A stretch of DNA of 64,000 nucleotides from Streptomyces bottropensis ATCC 25435 (lineage in GTDB: Bacteria > Actinomycetota > Actinomycetes > Streptomycetales > Streptomycetaceae), in the NCBI RefSeq assembly GCF_000383595.1, contig NZ_KB911581.1, forward strand, positions 4,992,496 through 5,056,495, in the 5' to 3' direction. Position 1 is the first letter of the stretch; every line of letters begins with the position of its first letter. Shown piece after piece: positions 28,836 through 37,464 of this stretch. The notes below the pieces were generated by a model. It did not search any database. It saw only the letters and a list, made by a program, of their open reading frames with translations, and was not told where the DNA came from. A program made the translations under genes and the position numbers.

Positions 28836-29813
28836 TCAGATCAGCGCGTTCTTGTAGAAGATACTGGAGCGCCGGTCGCCCTCCACGCCGGTGGCGAAAC
28901 CGATGAAGAGGCGGGCCTCACCGGCGTCGGTGCGGTAGATCGCCAGACCCTCGGGCTCGCGGTGGTGCAGGGTGGAGCCGGCCTTGGTGAGGACGGGCCC
29001 CTGCTTCACGGTGCCTGTGTTGATGTCGATGCTGGTGACGTAGGTGTTGCCGTCACCGGTGGGGCTGCCGTCGCCGGGGTACGCGTCACCCGTCAGGTAG
29101 TACATGTACGAGCCGTACAACGTGTAGCCCTGCGGTGTGCCGGAGATCGCCGGCTGCTTGAAGTCGACCAGCGGCGAGCCGAAGTTGCCCGTCTCGAAGG
29201 CGGAGAGGGGGTATACGGCGATGCGCTTGCCGGAGCTGGTGTGGTAGCGCACGATCATGCGCTGGTAGACCGGGTCGACGGAACAGGTGTACTCGGTGGC
29301 CCCCGCGATGGGCCGGTAGGCGGCCGAGCCGGCCGGCGAGCCCAGCGTGGTGCCGGCGGTGTACCGGACGGGGGTGAGTGCGGTGCCGTATCCGGCGGTG
29401 TTCGCGGCGCACTCGATCCACAGCTCGGTGCCGGAACCGCTCGGCAGCGCGGCGAAGGCGACGCCGTGACCGAAGCCGTTGAGGTGCATGTACGAGATGT
29501 AGTTCCCGTCGAAGTCCATCTTGTTGATGCACAGGTCACCAGCGGACTCGGGGCTGTCACTCCGCTTGGTCGCCACGAAGAGGAACTTGTTCACCCAGTC
29601 GAAGGCGAAGCTCTGCTGTACCCGTGCCCCGTGGGTGTCCTTGGACCGGAACAGGTCGTACGACGGCTCCGTGAGATCGAACCTCTTGGTGGTGGCCACC
29701 GCCGCGGAAGCCGTCTGCGCGCCGACACCGAGCCCCAACGCGGCGAGCGAGGCGCCGGCGCCGGTGCGTATGAGGCCGCGGCGGGAGAAGGGAGAACCGT
29801 GAGGGTGGTGCAT
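28836..29813 (-). CDS. Tat-exported beta-propeller protein, TagC/helveticin-J-like
   Basis: 325 residues. The N-terminus has a twin-arginine signal (SRRGLIRTGAGASLAALGLG, cleavage after TASA). The mature part shows repeated beta blades beginning QQSFAFDWVNKFLFVATK and LCINKMDFDGNYISYMHL, with GFGHGVAF and HREPEGLAIYR later. This resembles the five-bladed propeller of phage receptor-binding/teichoic-acid TagC proteins and helveticin-J-like bacteriocins. No catalytic site is visible. The ATG at 29813 is preferred because GGAG precedes it. A role at the cell wall or against other bacteria is inference. Confidence 0.7.
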   Translation of the reverse strand: MHHPHGSPFSRRGLIRTGAGASLAALGLGVGAQTASAAVATTKRFDLTEPSYDLFRSKDTHGARVQQSFAFDWVNKFLFVATKRSDSPESAGDLCINKMDFDGNYISYMHLNGFGHGVAFAALPSGSGTELWIECAANTAGYGTALTPVRYTAGTTLGSPAGSAAYRPIAGATEYTCSVDPVYQRMIVRYHTSSGKRIAVYPLSAFETGNFGSPLVDFKQPAISGTPQGYTLYGSYMYYLTGDAYPGDGSPTGDGNTYVTSIDINTGTVKQGPVLTKAGSTLHHREPEGLAIYRTDAGEARLFIGFATGVEGDRRSSIFYKNALI

Positions 29814-30625
29814 GAGGGGGCTCCAAAGCATGGTGGGGGACAGGGCGAAGTGGGTGATGCTATCTCCTGGGCCGGCCGTCGCTCCGGTTCGGGCGGAGTC
29901 CGTCACAACTGCGGCACCGGACCGGCACAAGTGCCGGCCAGGCCCCTGCGGGCAAGCTCGTGGCCTGCCGCACAACTGCCTCGACGGCTGAACTCTGAAC
30001 TCGCCTTCGACGACGAACCGCCTGCGACCACTGGGCGCAGATGGATGCCTAGAGGAGTTGAAGCGCGTCGTGCGCGAGTTCATCTCGGCCCACTGGCCCC
30101 CTCGGCACAGCAGGCCCGCACGATCGTGCGGGCCTGCTGTCGCTGTCGGAACCGCGTGCGGTGTTCTGAAACCCATGAAGTGGCCCAGGCCCCGCTCCCA
30201 GTACGGATACCGCTGCGAGGGGGAGGACATCCGCGCAGCGACCGGACGGGCAGCCGAGCCACCGGGCATGCCGAGACACTGCGGATGCGACGGAAGCCGG
30301 GGATGCGGATGAGGAGGTTGTCCCCGGCGCCGTGCATGAATGCTCTGCGGGATCGCCGGCTCAAGGGCAAACGATGTTCATCAAGCGATGGGGCGTCGTC
30401 CAGCCCGACAACCTGGCCCCACGGGACAGCCTCCCGCCGGCAACCGGCACCAGCAGCCCCTCAGCGCGCGAATCTGAGGCTGCTGACCTGATCCGCACGG
30501 CGTTCGACCTGGGCTGCACCTTCTACTGCACACGGCGGATGTCGTGGTCCCATGGCGCCTATTCCAGGGCTAACCGCGCGTGAGCTCAGAAGCCATGACC
30601 CAAATCAGTGCGGCCCGATGGGCCC
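29814..30625. other. gene-poor stretch with aldo/keto reductase relic
   Basis: No intact gene is supported. Near 30475-30535 the plus strand reads ADLIRTAFDLGCTFYCT, which matches the conserved early segment of aldo/keto reductases (LIRTAxDLGxTFFDTA); the rest of that gene is absent. A long perfect palindrome lies at 30107-30140. The first 150 bases probably contain the promoter of the Tat-exported propeller gene. Confidence 0.35.
30107..30140. repeat. perfect 34-bp palindrome
   Basis: Bases 30107-30140 are self-complementary over the full 34 bp: arms ACAGCAGGCCCGCACGA and its reverse complement, with no loop and CGATCG at the centre. It could fold as a terminator-like hairpin or act as a protein site. 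No gene ends immediately beside it on either strand, so its role is open. Confidence 0.6.
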
Positions 30626-31354
30626 TCATGCCGTCATCAGCGCTGACAAGGCGCGGTCCATCGAGGCGTTGAATTCTTCCGGCGTCAGCGGCAGTCGGGA
30701 CTTGACGTCCCGGCTCCACTGGTCGGCGAGGACCTCGGCCGAGCCTGCCTCGACACCGTCGAGCGCCGCGTCGGCCAGATCCGACGGCGCGATCTTGGCG
30801 ACGGGCCAGCCCGCGGCCATGTCGGTGTCGGCCAGGCCGAGGTGCACCGCTGTCACGAGCGTGCCCTGCTCGGCGAGTTCCAGGCGGACGCCGTTGGTCA
30901 TGGCCCAGGCGGCGGCCTTGGTCAGGTGGTAGGCGTTGGCGCCCTTGCCCCCGAACCATGACATGGCGGAGATGACGTTGACGATCGCGCCCCCGTCGTT
31001 CCTGGCGAGCGTCGGCGCGAACTCCCGGATCATTCCCAGGTGGCCGAACATGTTGGTCTCCAGCTCGTGCCGCACCGCGTCCAGCGAACCGGTCACCAGG
31101 TCGGTCCCCGTGCTGATTCCCGCGTTGTTGATGAGCAGAGAGACGTCCGGGGCGGCCTCGGCTGCAGCCCTCACGGATACGGGATCGGTGATGTCGAGAG
31201 GCAGCACCTCGACCCCGGGCAGGTCCACGGACTCGGGCCGGCGAGCCGTCGCGTAGACCTTGCGGGCGCCCCGTTCGAGCAGGCGCTGGGCGAAGGCGCG
31301 GCCCAGACCGCGGTTGGCTCCGGTGACAAGGGCAACTGAGTTGTTGATGTCCAT
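30626..31354 (-). CDS. SDR-family NAD(P)-dependent oxidoreductase
   Basis: 242 residues. It carries the classical short-chain dehydrogenase motifs: TGANRGLGRAF (cofactor glycine motif, about 10-20), LLINNAG (NNAG), the catalytic Ser in VNVISAMSW and YHLTK as the YxxxK pair. Substrate is unknown. The ATG at 31354 lies just downstream of a MerR-type operator, and the divergent MerR gene at 31430 probably activates it. An NADPH-type basic residue follows the glycine motif (TARRPE). Confidence 0.9.
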   Translation of the reverse strand: MDINNSVALVTGANRGLGRAFAQRLLERGARKVYATARRPESVDLPGVEVLPLDITDPVSVRAAAEAAPDVSLLINNAGISTGTDLVTGSLDAVRHELETNMFGHLGMIREFAPTLARNDGGAIVNVISAMSWFGGKGANAYHLTKAAAWAMTNGVRLELAEQGTLVTAVHLGLADTDMAAGWPVAKIAPSDLADAALDGVEAGSAEVLADQWSRDVKSRLPLTPEEFNASMDRALSALMTA

Positions 31355-31370
31355 GCCCGCTACGCTAAAA

Positions 31371-31388
31371 CCTGACGCCAACGTCAGG
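31371..31388. promoter_or_regulatory. MerR-type operator in the SDR promoter
   Basis: CCTGACGCCAACGTCAGG has perfect 7-bp arms (CCTGACG/CGTCAGG) around CCAA. Read toward the SDR gene it lies between TTGCCC and TAGCGT, elements about 19-20 bp apart, the unusually long spacing that MerR activators correct by twisting DNA. The MerR gene is divergent and 42 bp away. Confidence 0.7.
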
Positions 31389-31429
31389 GGCAAGTCCTGC
31401 TCCACAGGGCCGGGTTGAGAGGAATCACC

Positions 31430-31807
31430 ATGACCGCCACAGAGGCCGCGGCCGAGCGGCTGATCCGCATCGGCGAGGTGGCGCGGGGTGCCGGCGTTTC
31501 TGTACGCGCGGTGCGCTACTACGAGCAGCAGGGGCTGCTCATCGCGGAGCGCAGCCCATCCGGCCAGCGCCTCTACCGGCAGGACGCCGTCACCCTGGTC
31601 CGTTTCTTCCAGCAGATGTTCGCCGCCGGCCTGACCAGCCGCAGGATCACGGAGCTGCTTCCGTGCTGGGCCTCCGGGCACACCGACGCCGAGCAACGAG
31701 CCATGCTGCGCACCGAGCGGGACCGCATCCAGGCCAAGGTCGACGACTTGCAGGCTGCCCTGGACCGCCTCGACGGGGTCATCGCGATCACGGACACGCA
31801 CCCGTAG
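31430..31807 (+). CDS. MerR-family transcriptional regulator
   Basis: 125 residues. The N-terminal winged helix reads IRIGEVARGAGVSVRAVRYY with EQQGLL and YRQDAVTLVRF, followed by a dimerisation coiled coil (ERDRIQAKVDDLQAALDRLD). There is no metal-binding Cys loop and no large effector domain, as in small MerR proteins that regulate an adjacent dehydrogenase. The ATG at 31430 follows GAGAGGA; a TTG 15 nt earlier is possible. It is divergent from the SDR gene with a shared operator. Confidence 0.9.
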   Translation: MTATEAAAERLIRIGEVARGAGVSVRAVRYYEQQGLLIAERSPSGQRLYRQDAVTLVRFFQQMFAAGLTSRRITELLPCWASGHTDAEQRAMLRTERDRIQAKVDDLQAALDRLDGVIAITDTHP

Positions 31808-31873
31808 GTCACTCGACGGGCCTTCACCGTCTTGCGTGAGCAGGACGGGAGCAGGACCTGAGTGCTGTTGGCG

Positions 31874-31895
31874 GGCGGCCTTCGGCTAGGCCGCC
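31874..31895 (+). terminator. hairpin after the MerR gene
   Basis: GGCGGCC and GGCCGCC form a perfect 7-bp stem with an 8-nt loop, 66 nt after the MerR stop. No T-run follows, which is usual for Streptomyces. In the same 31808-32218 gap a plus-strand frame at 31900-32118 could encode 72 residues but has no ribosome site, so I do not call it a gene. Confidence 0.4.
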
Positions 31896-32218
31896 TGACA
31901 TGTCGAAGGACTCCGCCGTACGTCCGCTCCTTCCGGCCAAGTACGCAGAGGAGAGCGCGTCGGCCGCGGAACTCCACTTCGATGGCCGCTTCTGGGTGCT
32001 GCATGGCCGACAGACCGTATGCCAGGGCGTCTTTGCCCTTTCAGTACACGGCGGCGCCGCCGGGCGCGCGCGGCGAGCGGGCAAGTTTCTCCTCGTGCGG
32101 GGCAGGGCCACATCCTGATTCGTGGGCCTGGCCTCCCCGGCGCCCCAGGGTCTGGCGGCCGGCCGGTGCCCCTCCTCGGCTTCGTCGAAGTCCTCGTCCT
32201 CAGGGCACTGGGCCGTGA

Positions 32219-32941
32219 TCAGCGCTGGCGCTCGACCGGTACCCGCTCGGCATCTGGCCGGAGGGTGGGGTGTGCGTCCTTGAAGTGGTCGTACGCCGCC
32301 TGTACCGCGGTGAGGACGTCGTCGTAGATCCGGTCCATGTGCGGGCCGGCGCAGACGGTCGAGGTCCAGTGGTGGTGGTAGAAGAGGTTGCTCCTGCTGG
32401 GGCGTTCGCCGATCACCTCGGCGAAGTGCCAGCCGGCGAGACGTGCGGCGTTCTTCCAAGTGGTCTCGCCGACCGTCCAGTTGGGCGCGAGCGTCGCGTT
32501 CGCCATTTCGATGCTGATCGAGCTCTGGTTGCCGAACATGTTGCCGACGGCCCAGGCATACTCGTTCACCTTGACGTATTGAGCGACGGCGCCGGCGGCG
32601 TCCACGTCGAAGTGGGCCGAAGCCGGACGTACCCTCCAGAGGTCGAGCACACCCTGGTGGGAAAGCCGGCCGGCGTTGTGGTGCAGCGTGACCGACGTCT
32701 TCCTGTACGACGTGTGGGTGACGTGGCCCGTCGCGCTGAGCTCGTCGATGAAGTCCGCGACGGGACGGTCGTAAGGGATGATGGCGCTCGCTTGGGGGCC
32801 GGCCTCCGCGTAGTCCTCGGCGAAGGCGACGAAGTCGCTCTCCGGAAGCTCGTCGAGGTTGTCGGTGCCGGGTCCGTCGCCCGTGTCGGGCCTTTCGATG
32901 GCCGCCTTCACGTCCTCGTCGTCGACGTTCCTCTCGGGCAT
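32219..32941 (-). CDS. N-acetylmuramoyl-L-alanine amidase (Amidase_2/PGRP fold), no signal peptide
   Basis: 240 residues. The zinc amidase fold is marked by TLHHNAG (His87/His88), the glycan-binding stretch AHFDVDAAGAVAQYV, WAVGN with SISIEMAN, and a C-terminal HHHWTSTVCAGP supplying His189-191 and Cys197, matching the H...C zinc ligands of T7 lysozyme-type amidases. It would cleave the lactyl-Ala bond of peptidoglycan. No signal peptide or membrane segment is present; the first 50 residues are acidic. Export would need a holin, an injection system or lysis. GAAAGGA precedes the ATG. Confidence 0.85.
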   Translation of the reverse strand: MPERNVDDEDVKAAIERPDTGDGPGTDNLDELPESDFVAFAEDYAEAGPQASAIIPYDRPVADFIDELSATGHVTHTSYRKTSVTLHHNAGRLSHQGVLDLWRVRPASAHFDVDAAGAVAQYVKVNEYAWAVGNMFGNQSSISIEMANATLAPNWTVGETTWKNAARLAGWHFAEVIGERPSRSNLFYHHHWTSTVCAGPHMDRIYDDVLTAVQAAYDHFKDAHPTLRPDAERVPVERQR

Positions 32942-33422
32942 GACGCCGTCCTTTCAGTCGCGCGACTTCGCGTAACAGATGGTCCGGGTGGCGGACGAGG
33001 CGGAGGTGCGGCTCGATGGTCAGGAGGTTGGCGGTGAATACGTCGATGCCGCGCGCCGTATCCGCGAGCCGTCTCACGCGAACCAGTGGGTCGGTCGGGA
33101 TGTCAGACGCTGACCTTGATCATGGAGATCGGCTCGTCACCGGTGAGGGTTCGCACACGCCCGTGCAAGAGTCACCTCGGGCGCGACTCGGGCGCGACCG
33201 GAGACGACGAACGCAATTCTGGTTTCCGTAGGCACTTTTGAGAGGCCGGTCAGGGCGTCTGTTTCCAGGTTCGCCCCGTGGGTAAACCCTGTCAATTTCG
33301 GTCGAGGTGCGCGTCCGCGCTGCGCAGCGCCTTCGGCCGCACACCCCCCACTTCAGCAGATGTGGCAGGTGTGGCGAGGTGGTGGTCCCGCTACACAACG
33401 GCCGCGGCGAAGGCGTCACGCG
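32942..33422. other. intergenic stretch with a possible 21-residue ORF
   Basis: No conventional gene is seen. On the minus strand, 33103-33168, a TTG preceded by GAGGTGA at good distance opens a 21-codon frame ending GDEPISMIKVSV. It could be a leader peptide, a relic or chance. Downstream of it a frame reading ARGIDVFTANLLTIEPHLRL looks coding but has no end before the amidase gene. Confidence 0.25.
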
Positions 33423-34445
33423 TCACGAGGCGGCCTGCGGCACGGGTGTGCCGGGCCTGCCCGATGTGCCGGGGATCGGAGTGGGGGCGGCCTGCCCGTC
33501 CAGTACCGCTTCGATGTTGCGGGCGGCGAGGTCCACCATGGCCGCGCGCGTTGCCTCCGTCGCCGAGCCGACGTGCGGCAGGACCACCAGATGCGGCTCG
33601 GCGAACAGCGGGTCGGACGGGTCCGAGCGTGGTTCACCGGTCATCACGTCCAGCCCTGCCGAGTGCAGTTCGCCGCGGCGCAGCGCGGCCAACAGGGCGT
33701 CCTCGTCCACCACTCCGCCGCGTCCGGTGTTGACCAGGGTCGTGGTCGGTCTCATCAGGGAGAGTTCGGCGGCGCCGATCAGTCCTCTGGTCTCGTCCGT
33801 GAGTGGGGTGTGGACGGACAGCACGTCGCTGGTCCGCAGAAGTTCTTCGAACGGCACCCAGCGGGACAGTTCGTCGTCCTCCTTGCGGCGTGGATGGTGG
33901 TGCTGCACGCGCATGCCGAAACCCGCGGCTCTGCGAGCCACGGCGCGGGCGATCTGGCCGTAGCCGATCAGTCCGAGCGTCGCGCCGTGCACGTCGAGCC
34001 CCAGGAACGCGTCCATGCGGAAGGCGCCCCAGGCGCCGCGGCGCACACTGTCCATGCTCGCGGGCAGGCGGCGCCGGGCCATGAGGATCAGCGCCATCGC
34101 CACGTCGGCGGTGGTGTCCGCGAGTACGCCGGGGGTGTGCGTGACGACGACACCGCGCTCCATGGCGGCTGCCACGTCGATGCCGTCGTAGCCCATCGAC
34201 GCGAGCGCGACGACCCGCAGGCGGGCCCCCGCCGCGTCGAGCAGCGCGGCGTCGACGTGGTCGCTGCCGAGAACCAGCAGCCCCTCGCAGTCCTGGGCCA
34301 GTTCGGCCAGTTCGGCCGGGGTCGGCGGCGCGGGTTCCGACCAGCCGGTGACGTCGAAGCGGGCGGCGAGGCGCCCGAGGCCGTCACCGGGAAGGCCGGT
34401 GCGGCTGACTGCCACGCGAGGGCGGCCGGTGGATGTGCCGGGCAT
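33423..34445 (-). CDS. D-isomer-specific 2-hydroxyacid dehydrogenase (2-ketogluconate/glyoxylate reductase type)
   Basis: 340 residues. It has the split catalytic domain (ALASMGYDGIDVAAA) and the Rossmann motif LGLIGYGQIARAVARRA around 155-172. The catalytic Arg is in NTGRGGVVDEDAL, Glu in GLDVMTGEP and His in LPHVGSAT. Family members reduce 2-ketogluconate, glyoxylate or hydroxypyruvate with NAD(P)H. It is last in the minus-strand run that starts at 37289, 63 bp after the idonate dehydrogenase-like gene, with its own GGAG 8 nt before the ATG. Substrate is inferred from the aldonate context. Confidence 0.85.
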   Translation of the reverse strand: MPGTSTGRPRVAVSRTGLPGDGLGRLAARFDVTGWSEPAPPTPAELAELAQDCEGLLVLGSDHVDAALLDAAGARLRVVALASMGYDGIDVAAAMERGVVVTHTPGVLADTTADVAMALILMARRRLPASMDSVRRGAWGAFRMDAFLGLDVHGATLGLIGYGQIARAVARRAAGFGMRVQHHHPRRKEDDELSRWVPFEELLRTSDVLSVHTPLTDETRGLIGAAELSLMRPTTTLVNTGRGGVVDEDALLAALRRGELHSAGLDVMTGEPRSDPSDPLFAEPHLVVLPHVGSATEATRAAMVDLAARNIEAVLDGQAAPTPIPGTSGRPGTPVPQAAS

Positions 34446-34508
34446 GTTCGACTCCGTTGCAGGCGAAGGGGATCGGGGGCGGGTGAGGTCCCGTGTCTCA
34501 GGGCGTCT

Positions 34509-35552
34509 TCAGGCCTTGAAGTCCAGCAGCACCTTGCACGAGCGGGCGGGGTCGGCCGCGAGTTCGAACGCTGCCTGCGTGTCGGCCGCGGGTACTACGG
34601 AGGTGACCACCGGGTCCACCGGGAGGCTGCCGTCGCCCAGCGCTCGCAGGACGTCGGTGAGTTCGTCGTCGAAGCGGAAGGAGCCGACGAGTCGTACCTC
34701 CCGGGTGATCAACGCGTTGGCCGCCACCGGAGTGTCGCCGGGCGGCAGGAGGCCGAGGCCCACGACGAGGCCGCCGCGGTCGACCCCGTACACACAGGTG
34801 CGCAGTCCCGCCGGGCTGCCGGAGGACTCGATGGCGAGGTCCGCGGCGAGTTCGTCGAGCCCGTCGGCGCCGGCGCCGACCCGCACGGTCGAGGTGGCGC
34901 CCACCTGCTTGGCGATGGCCAGCGGAGCCTCGTGCACATCGGTCACGGTGATCTCGGCGGCGCCGGCGGCCCGGAGCGCCGCCACCACGAGACAGCCGAT
35001 GGGGCCCGCTCCGGTGACCAGCACCCGCTTGCCGCGTACGTCCCAGGCCTGTCGGACGGCGTGCCAGGCGACCGCGGCCGGCTCGGCCACGGCGGCCAGC
35101 CGTAGATCCAGGCCGGGGGGCAGGGGGAGCACTCGCTCGGCGGGGACGACGATGACGTCGGCGAAGCCGCCCTGGACATGGGGGTTGCGCGCGGCGCTGC
35201 CCAGGTAGCCGGTGTCCAGGCAGGTGTTGCGCCGACCGGCCAGGCACTGGCGGCAGCTCCCGCAGGAGGCCAGCGGGTGCACGGCCACCGGTGTTCCGGG
35301 GGCCGGCGCCGCGGTGCCGGGGCCGGCCTCGCGCACCCGGCCCACGACTTCGTGGCCGAGCACCAGCGGCTCACGGATCCGGAACTCCCCGACCGCGCCG
35401 TGGCGCCAGTAGTGCAGGTCGGAGCCGCAGATGCCGCCGTACCGGATGTCGACCGCGACCTCGCCGGGGCCGGGCACCGGCACCGGGCGTTCCTCCAGGC
35501 GAAGGTCGCCCGCGCCGTGCGCCACTACGGCGCGCATCGTCGCTGAGTCCAT
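34509..35552 (-). CDS. zinc-dependent MDR dehydrogenase, L-idonate 5-dehydrogenase-like
   Basis: 347 residues. Catalytic zinc ligands are in GICGSDLHYW and GHEVVG, the structural zinc cysteines in CGSCRQCLAGRRNTC, and the cofactor fold in TGAGPIGCLVVAALRAAG. The sequence fits the L-idonate 5-dehydrogenase/sorbitol dehydrogenase branch, which oxidises L-idonate to 5-ketogluconate. The partner SDR directly upstream is gluconate 5-dehydrogenase-like and would complete idonate-to-gluconate conversion, as in the E. coli idn pathway. The ATG at 35552 is used; a TTG 6 nt earlier is possible. Confidence 0.82.
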   Translation of the reverse strand: MDSATMRAVVAHGAGDLRLEERPVPVPGPGEVAVDIRYGGICGSDLHYWRHGAVGEFRIREPLVLGHEVVGRVREAGPGTAAPAPGTPVAVHPLASCGSCRQCLAGRRNTCLDTGYLGSAARNPHVQGGFADVIVVPAERVLPLPPGLDLRLAAVAEPAAVAWHAVRQAWDVRGKRVLVTGAGPIGCLVVAALRAAGAAEITVTDVHEAPLAIAKQVGATSTVRVGAGADGLDELAADLAIESSGSPAGLRTCVYGVDRGGLVVGLGLLPPGDTPVAANALITREVRLVGSFRFDDELTDVLRALGDGSLPVDPVVTSVVPAADTQAAFELAADPARSCKVLLDFKA

Positions 35553-35634
35553 GTTCAAGTCCCGCTCTCCGCCGAAGGCTTCGGCTGATCGGCTGCTCGG
35601 CTGCTTCGATCGGTTCGTACAGGGTGGTGATGCG

Positions 35635-36408
35635 TCAGACGACTGCGGTCAGTCCGCCGTCGACGGCGATCACCTGACCGTTGACGAAGTCGGACGCGGG
35701 TGCCGCGAGCCATACCAGCGTGCCGACCAGGTCCTCGACCGTGGCCCAGCGTCCGGCCGGGGTGCGGCCCCGGATCCATGAGTCGAAGGCCGGGTCGTCC
35801 ACCAGCGGCTGGGTCAGCTCGGTGACCACATAGCCGGGGGCGAGGGCGTTGACGGTCAGCCCTGATCCGGCCCACTCGGCGCACATGCTGCGGGTCAGCA
35901 TGGCCAGGCCGCCCTTGGAAGCCGCGTAGGCGGCGATGCCGGGCCGGGCCAGCCAGGTCTGTACGGAGCAGACGTTGACGATCTTTCCGTGGCCGCGCTC
36001 GACCATCCCGGCGGCCACCGTGCGGCCGACGAGGAAGGCGCTCGTGAGGTTGGTGTGCAGCACCCGCTCGAAGTTCTCCGCCGAGATGTCCAGCATCGGT
36101 TCGCGGTGCTGGACCCCGGTGTTGTTGACGAGGATGTCCACCGGGCCGGTGGCGTCCTCGATCTCCCGGATCGCCTGTCGTACGGCCTGCTCGTCGGTGA
36201 CGTCGAAGGCCGCCGTGTGCACCTTGGCACCGGTCGTGTCGGACAGCTCCTGCCGGGCACGTTCCAGGGCTCCGGGGTCACGGCCGTTCAGGACGAGTTC
36301 CGCACCCGCCTCGGCCAGCCCGGTGGCGAGGGCGGCTCCGATGCCTTTGCTGGAGCCGGTCACCAGGGCCCGGCGGCCGGTGAGGTCGAACAGGGCGGGA
36401 GCCTTCAC
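35635..36408 (-). CDS. SDR, gluconate 5-dehydrogenase-like
   Basis: 257 residues. The motifs are VTGSSKGIGAALATG (cofactor), LVNNTGVQHREPMLDI, Ser in VNVCSVQTWLARPG, and YAASKGG as YxxxK. The NNTGVQxR segment is characteristic of IdnO/Gno-type enzymes that interconvert 5-ketogluconate and gluconate. The GTG start at 36408 has GGAGG 7 nt upstream and overlaps the preceding stop by 4 nt (GTGA), so it is translationally coupled to the beta-hydroxyacid dehydrogenase. It precedes the idonate dehydrogenase-like gene by 82 bp. Confidence 0.85.
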   Translation of the reverse strand: MKAPALFDLTGRRALVTGSSKGIGAALATGLAEAGAELVLNGRDPGALERARQELSDTTGAKVHTAAFDVTDEQAVRQAIREIEDATGPVDILVNNTGVQHREPMLDISAENFERVLHTNLTSAFLVGRTVAAGMVERGHGKIVNVCSVQTWLARPGIAAYAASKGGLAMLTRSMCAEWAGSGLTVNALAPGYVVTELTQPLVDDPAFDSWIRGRTPAGRWATVEDLVGTLVWLAAPASDFVNGQVIAVDGGLTAVV

Positions 36409-37289
36409 GGCCGTACCTCCAAGGGGGCGTAGTAGTGCATCAGTGCCGCGTTGTCGGCGTCGCCGTGGCCGGCCGCGCCGAGCCATCGATGCAGTTCGGC
36501 CACGGCGGTGGTGATCGGAAGCGGTATGCCGGCGGAACGCGCGTGGTCGCGGGCGGCGTCGAGATCCTTGACCATGTTGCCGACGCGTCCGGTGGGGGAG
36601 AGGTCGGCCTCGGCGAACTTGACGAAGAACTCCTGGAGCAGGGCCGAGTCGGCCCTGCCTCCGGTGAGGGCGGTGAGCACCTGCCGGGGCGGCAGACCGG
36701 CCCTGCGTACCAGGGTGGCTGCCTCGGCGAGTGCGGCGAATCCGCAGCCGACCAGTACCTGGTTGACGGACTTCACCAGCTGACCGGAACCGGCAGGGCC
36801 GAGATGCGTCAGCCGCGAGGCCAGCGCGCCGAGAACGGGCCGGGCGCGTTGGACGTGCTCGGCCTCGCCGCCGAGCATCAGGGTCAGTTCGCCACGCTCG
36901 GCACCCGGCGCACCGCCCGAGAGCGGGGCGTCGACCCAGCCGGCGCCCAGATGCGCGGCACGCTCGGCGAACTCTCGGGTGTGTCCGGGGTCGATGCTCG
37001 ACATGTCGATCACCAGCACACCGTGCGGAGCCGTGCTCAGGACACCGTCCGGTCCGAAGACGACGTGGTCCACGATCTCCGCGGTGTTGAGGGACAGGAT
37101 CACGGTGCCTGAGGGGGCAAGCGCGGCGGGGGACGGTGCCGTGGCCGCTCCGTCCCGGGCGAGTTCAGCGGCGGCCTCCGGTCGGATGTCGTACACGCGT
37201 ACCGGGTGTGCGCAGGTGAGCAGTCGACGAGCGAGGGCGGAGCCCATCACCCCGAGCCCGGCGACGCCCACCTCCGTAGCTATGGACAC
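36405..37289 (-). CDS. beta-hydroxyacid dehydrogenase (3-hydroxyisobutyrate/tartronate-semialdehyde reductase family)
   Basis: 294 residues. It has GLGVMGSALARRLL as cofactor motif, DAPLSGGAPGAERGELTLML as the substrate-binding signature and GSGQLVKSVNQVL with the catalytic Lys. Related enzymes reduce 2-hydroxy-3-oxopropionate or act as 6-phosphogluconate dehydrogenase-like enzymes. The GTG at 37289 has AGGAGG 7 nt upstream. It is first gene of a minus-strand operon, and a regulator site (37306-37334) lies 17 bp ahead of it. A longer reading frame upstream crosses that operator and is not used. Confidence 0.87.
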   Translation of the reverse strand: MSIATEVGVAGLGVMGSALARRLLTCAHPVRVYDIRPEAAAELARDGAATAPSPAALAPSGTVILSLNTAEIVDHVVFGPDGVLSTAPHGVLVIDMSSIDPGHTREFAERAAHLGAGWVDAPLSGGAPGAERGELTLMLGGEAEHVQRARPVLGALASRLTHLGPAGSGQLVKSVNQVLVGCGFAALAEAATLVRRAGLPPRQVLTALTGGRADSALLQEFFVKFAEADLSPTGRVGNMVKDLDAARDHARSAGIPLPITTAVAELHRWLGAAGHGDADNAALMHYYAPLEVRP

Positions 37290-37305
37290 CTGATGACCTC
37301 CTGAA

Positions 37306-37334
37306 CAACATACTGTTATGAGAACAGCATGTTG
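37306..37334. promoter_or_regulatory. inverted-repeat operator 1 of the aldonate regulon
   Basis: CAACATACTG, a 9-nt spacer, then CAGCATGTTG: 9 of 10 arm positions pair. It lies between the divergent dehydrogenase operon (start 37289) and kinase (start 37465). The same arrangement occurs at 43541 and 44492, next to the IclR gene and the ABC importer. Confidence 0.7.
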
Positions 37335-37398
37335 GCTGTCATTGTGGGGCTGGTCAACCCTGCACACGGAAAGAAGAGGGAGCCTGAGGATGATATGG

Positions 37399-37430
37399 AC
37401 AGCATATTGGCGTGATGGCCACATGCTGTT
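37399..37430. promoter_or_regulatory. operator-like half-sites 2 ahead of the kinase
   Basis: ACAGCATATTGG and CCACATGCTGTT are inverted relative to each other around 8 bp, with the half-sites in the opposite order to the other three operators. The element ends 34 bp before the kinase start codon. It contains the same ACATGCTG core. Confidence 0.5.
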
Positions 37431-37464
37431 ATCTTCTCGGCGTCGTGAGAAACGGAGACCTGTC

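Noticed and set aside
31900..32118. 72-codon plus-strand frame
   Set aside because: Reasonable composition but no ribosome site and it follows a hairpin; not supported as a gene.
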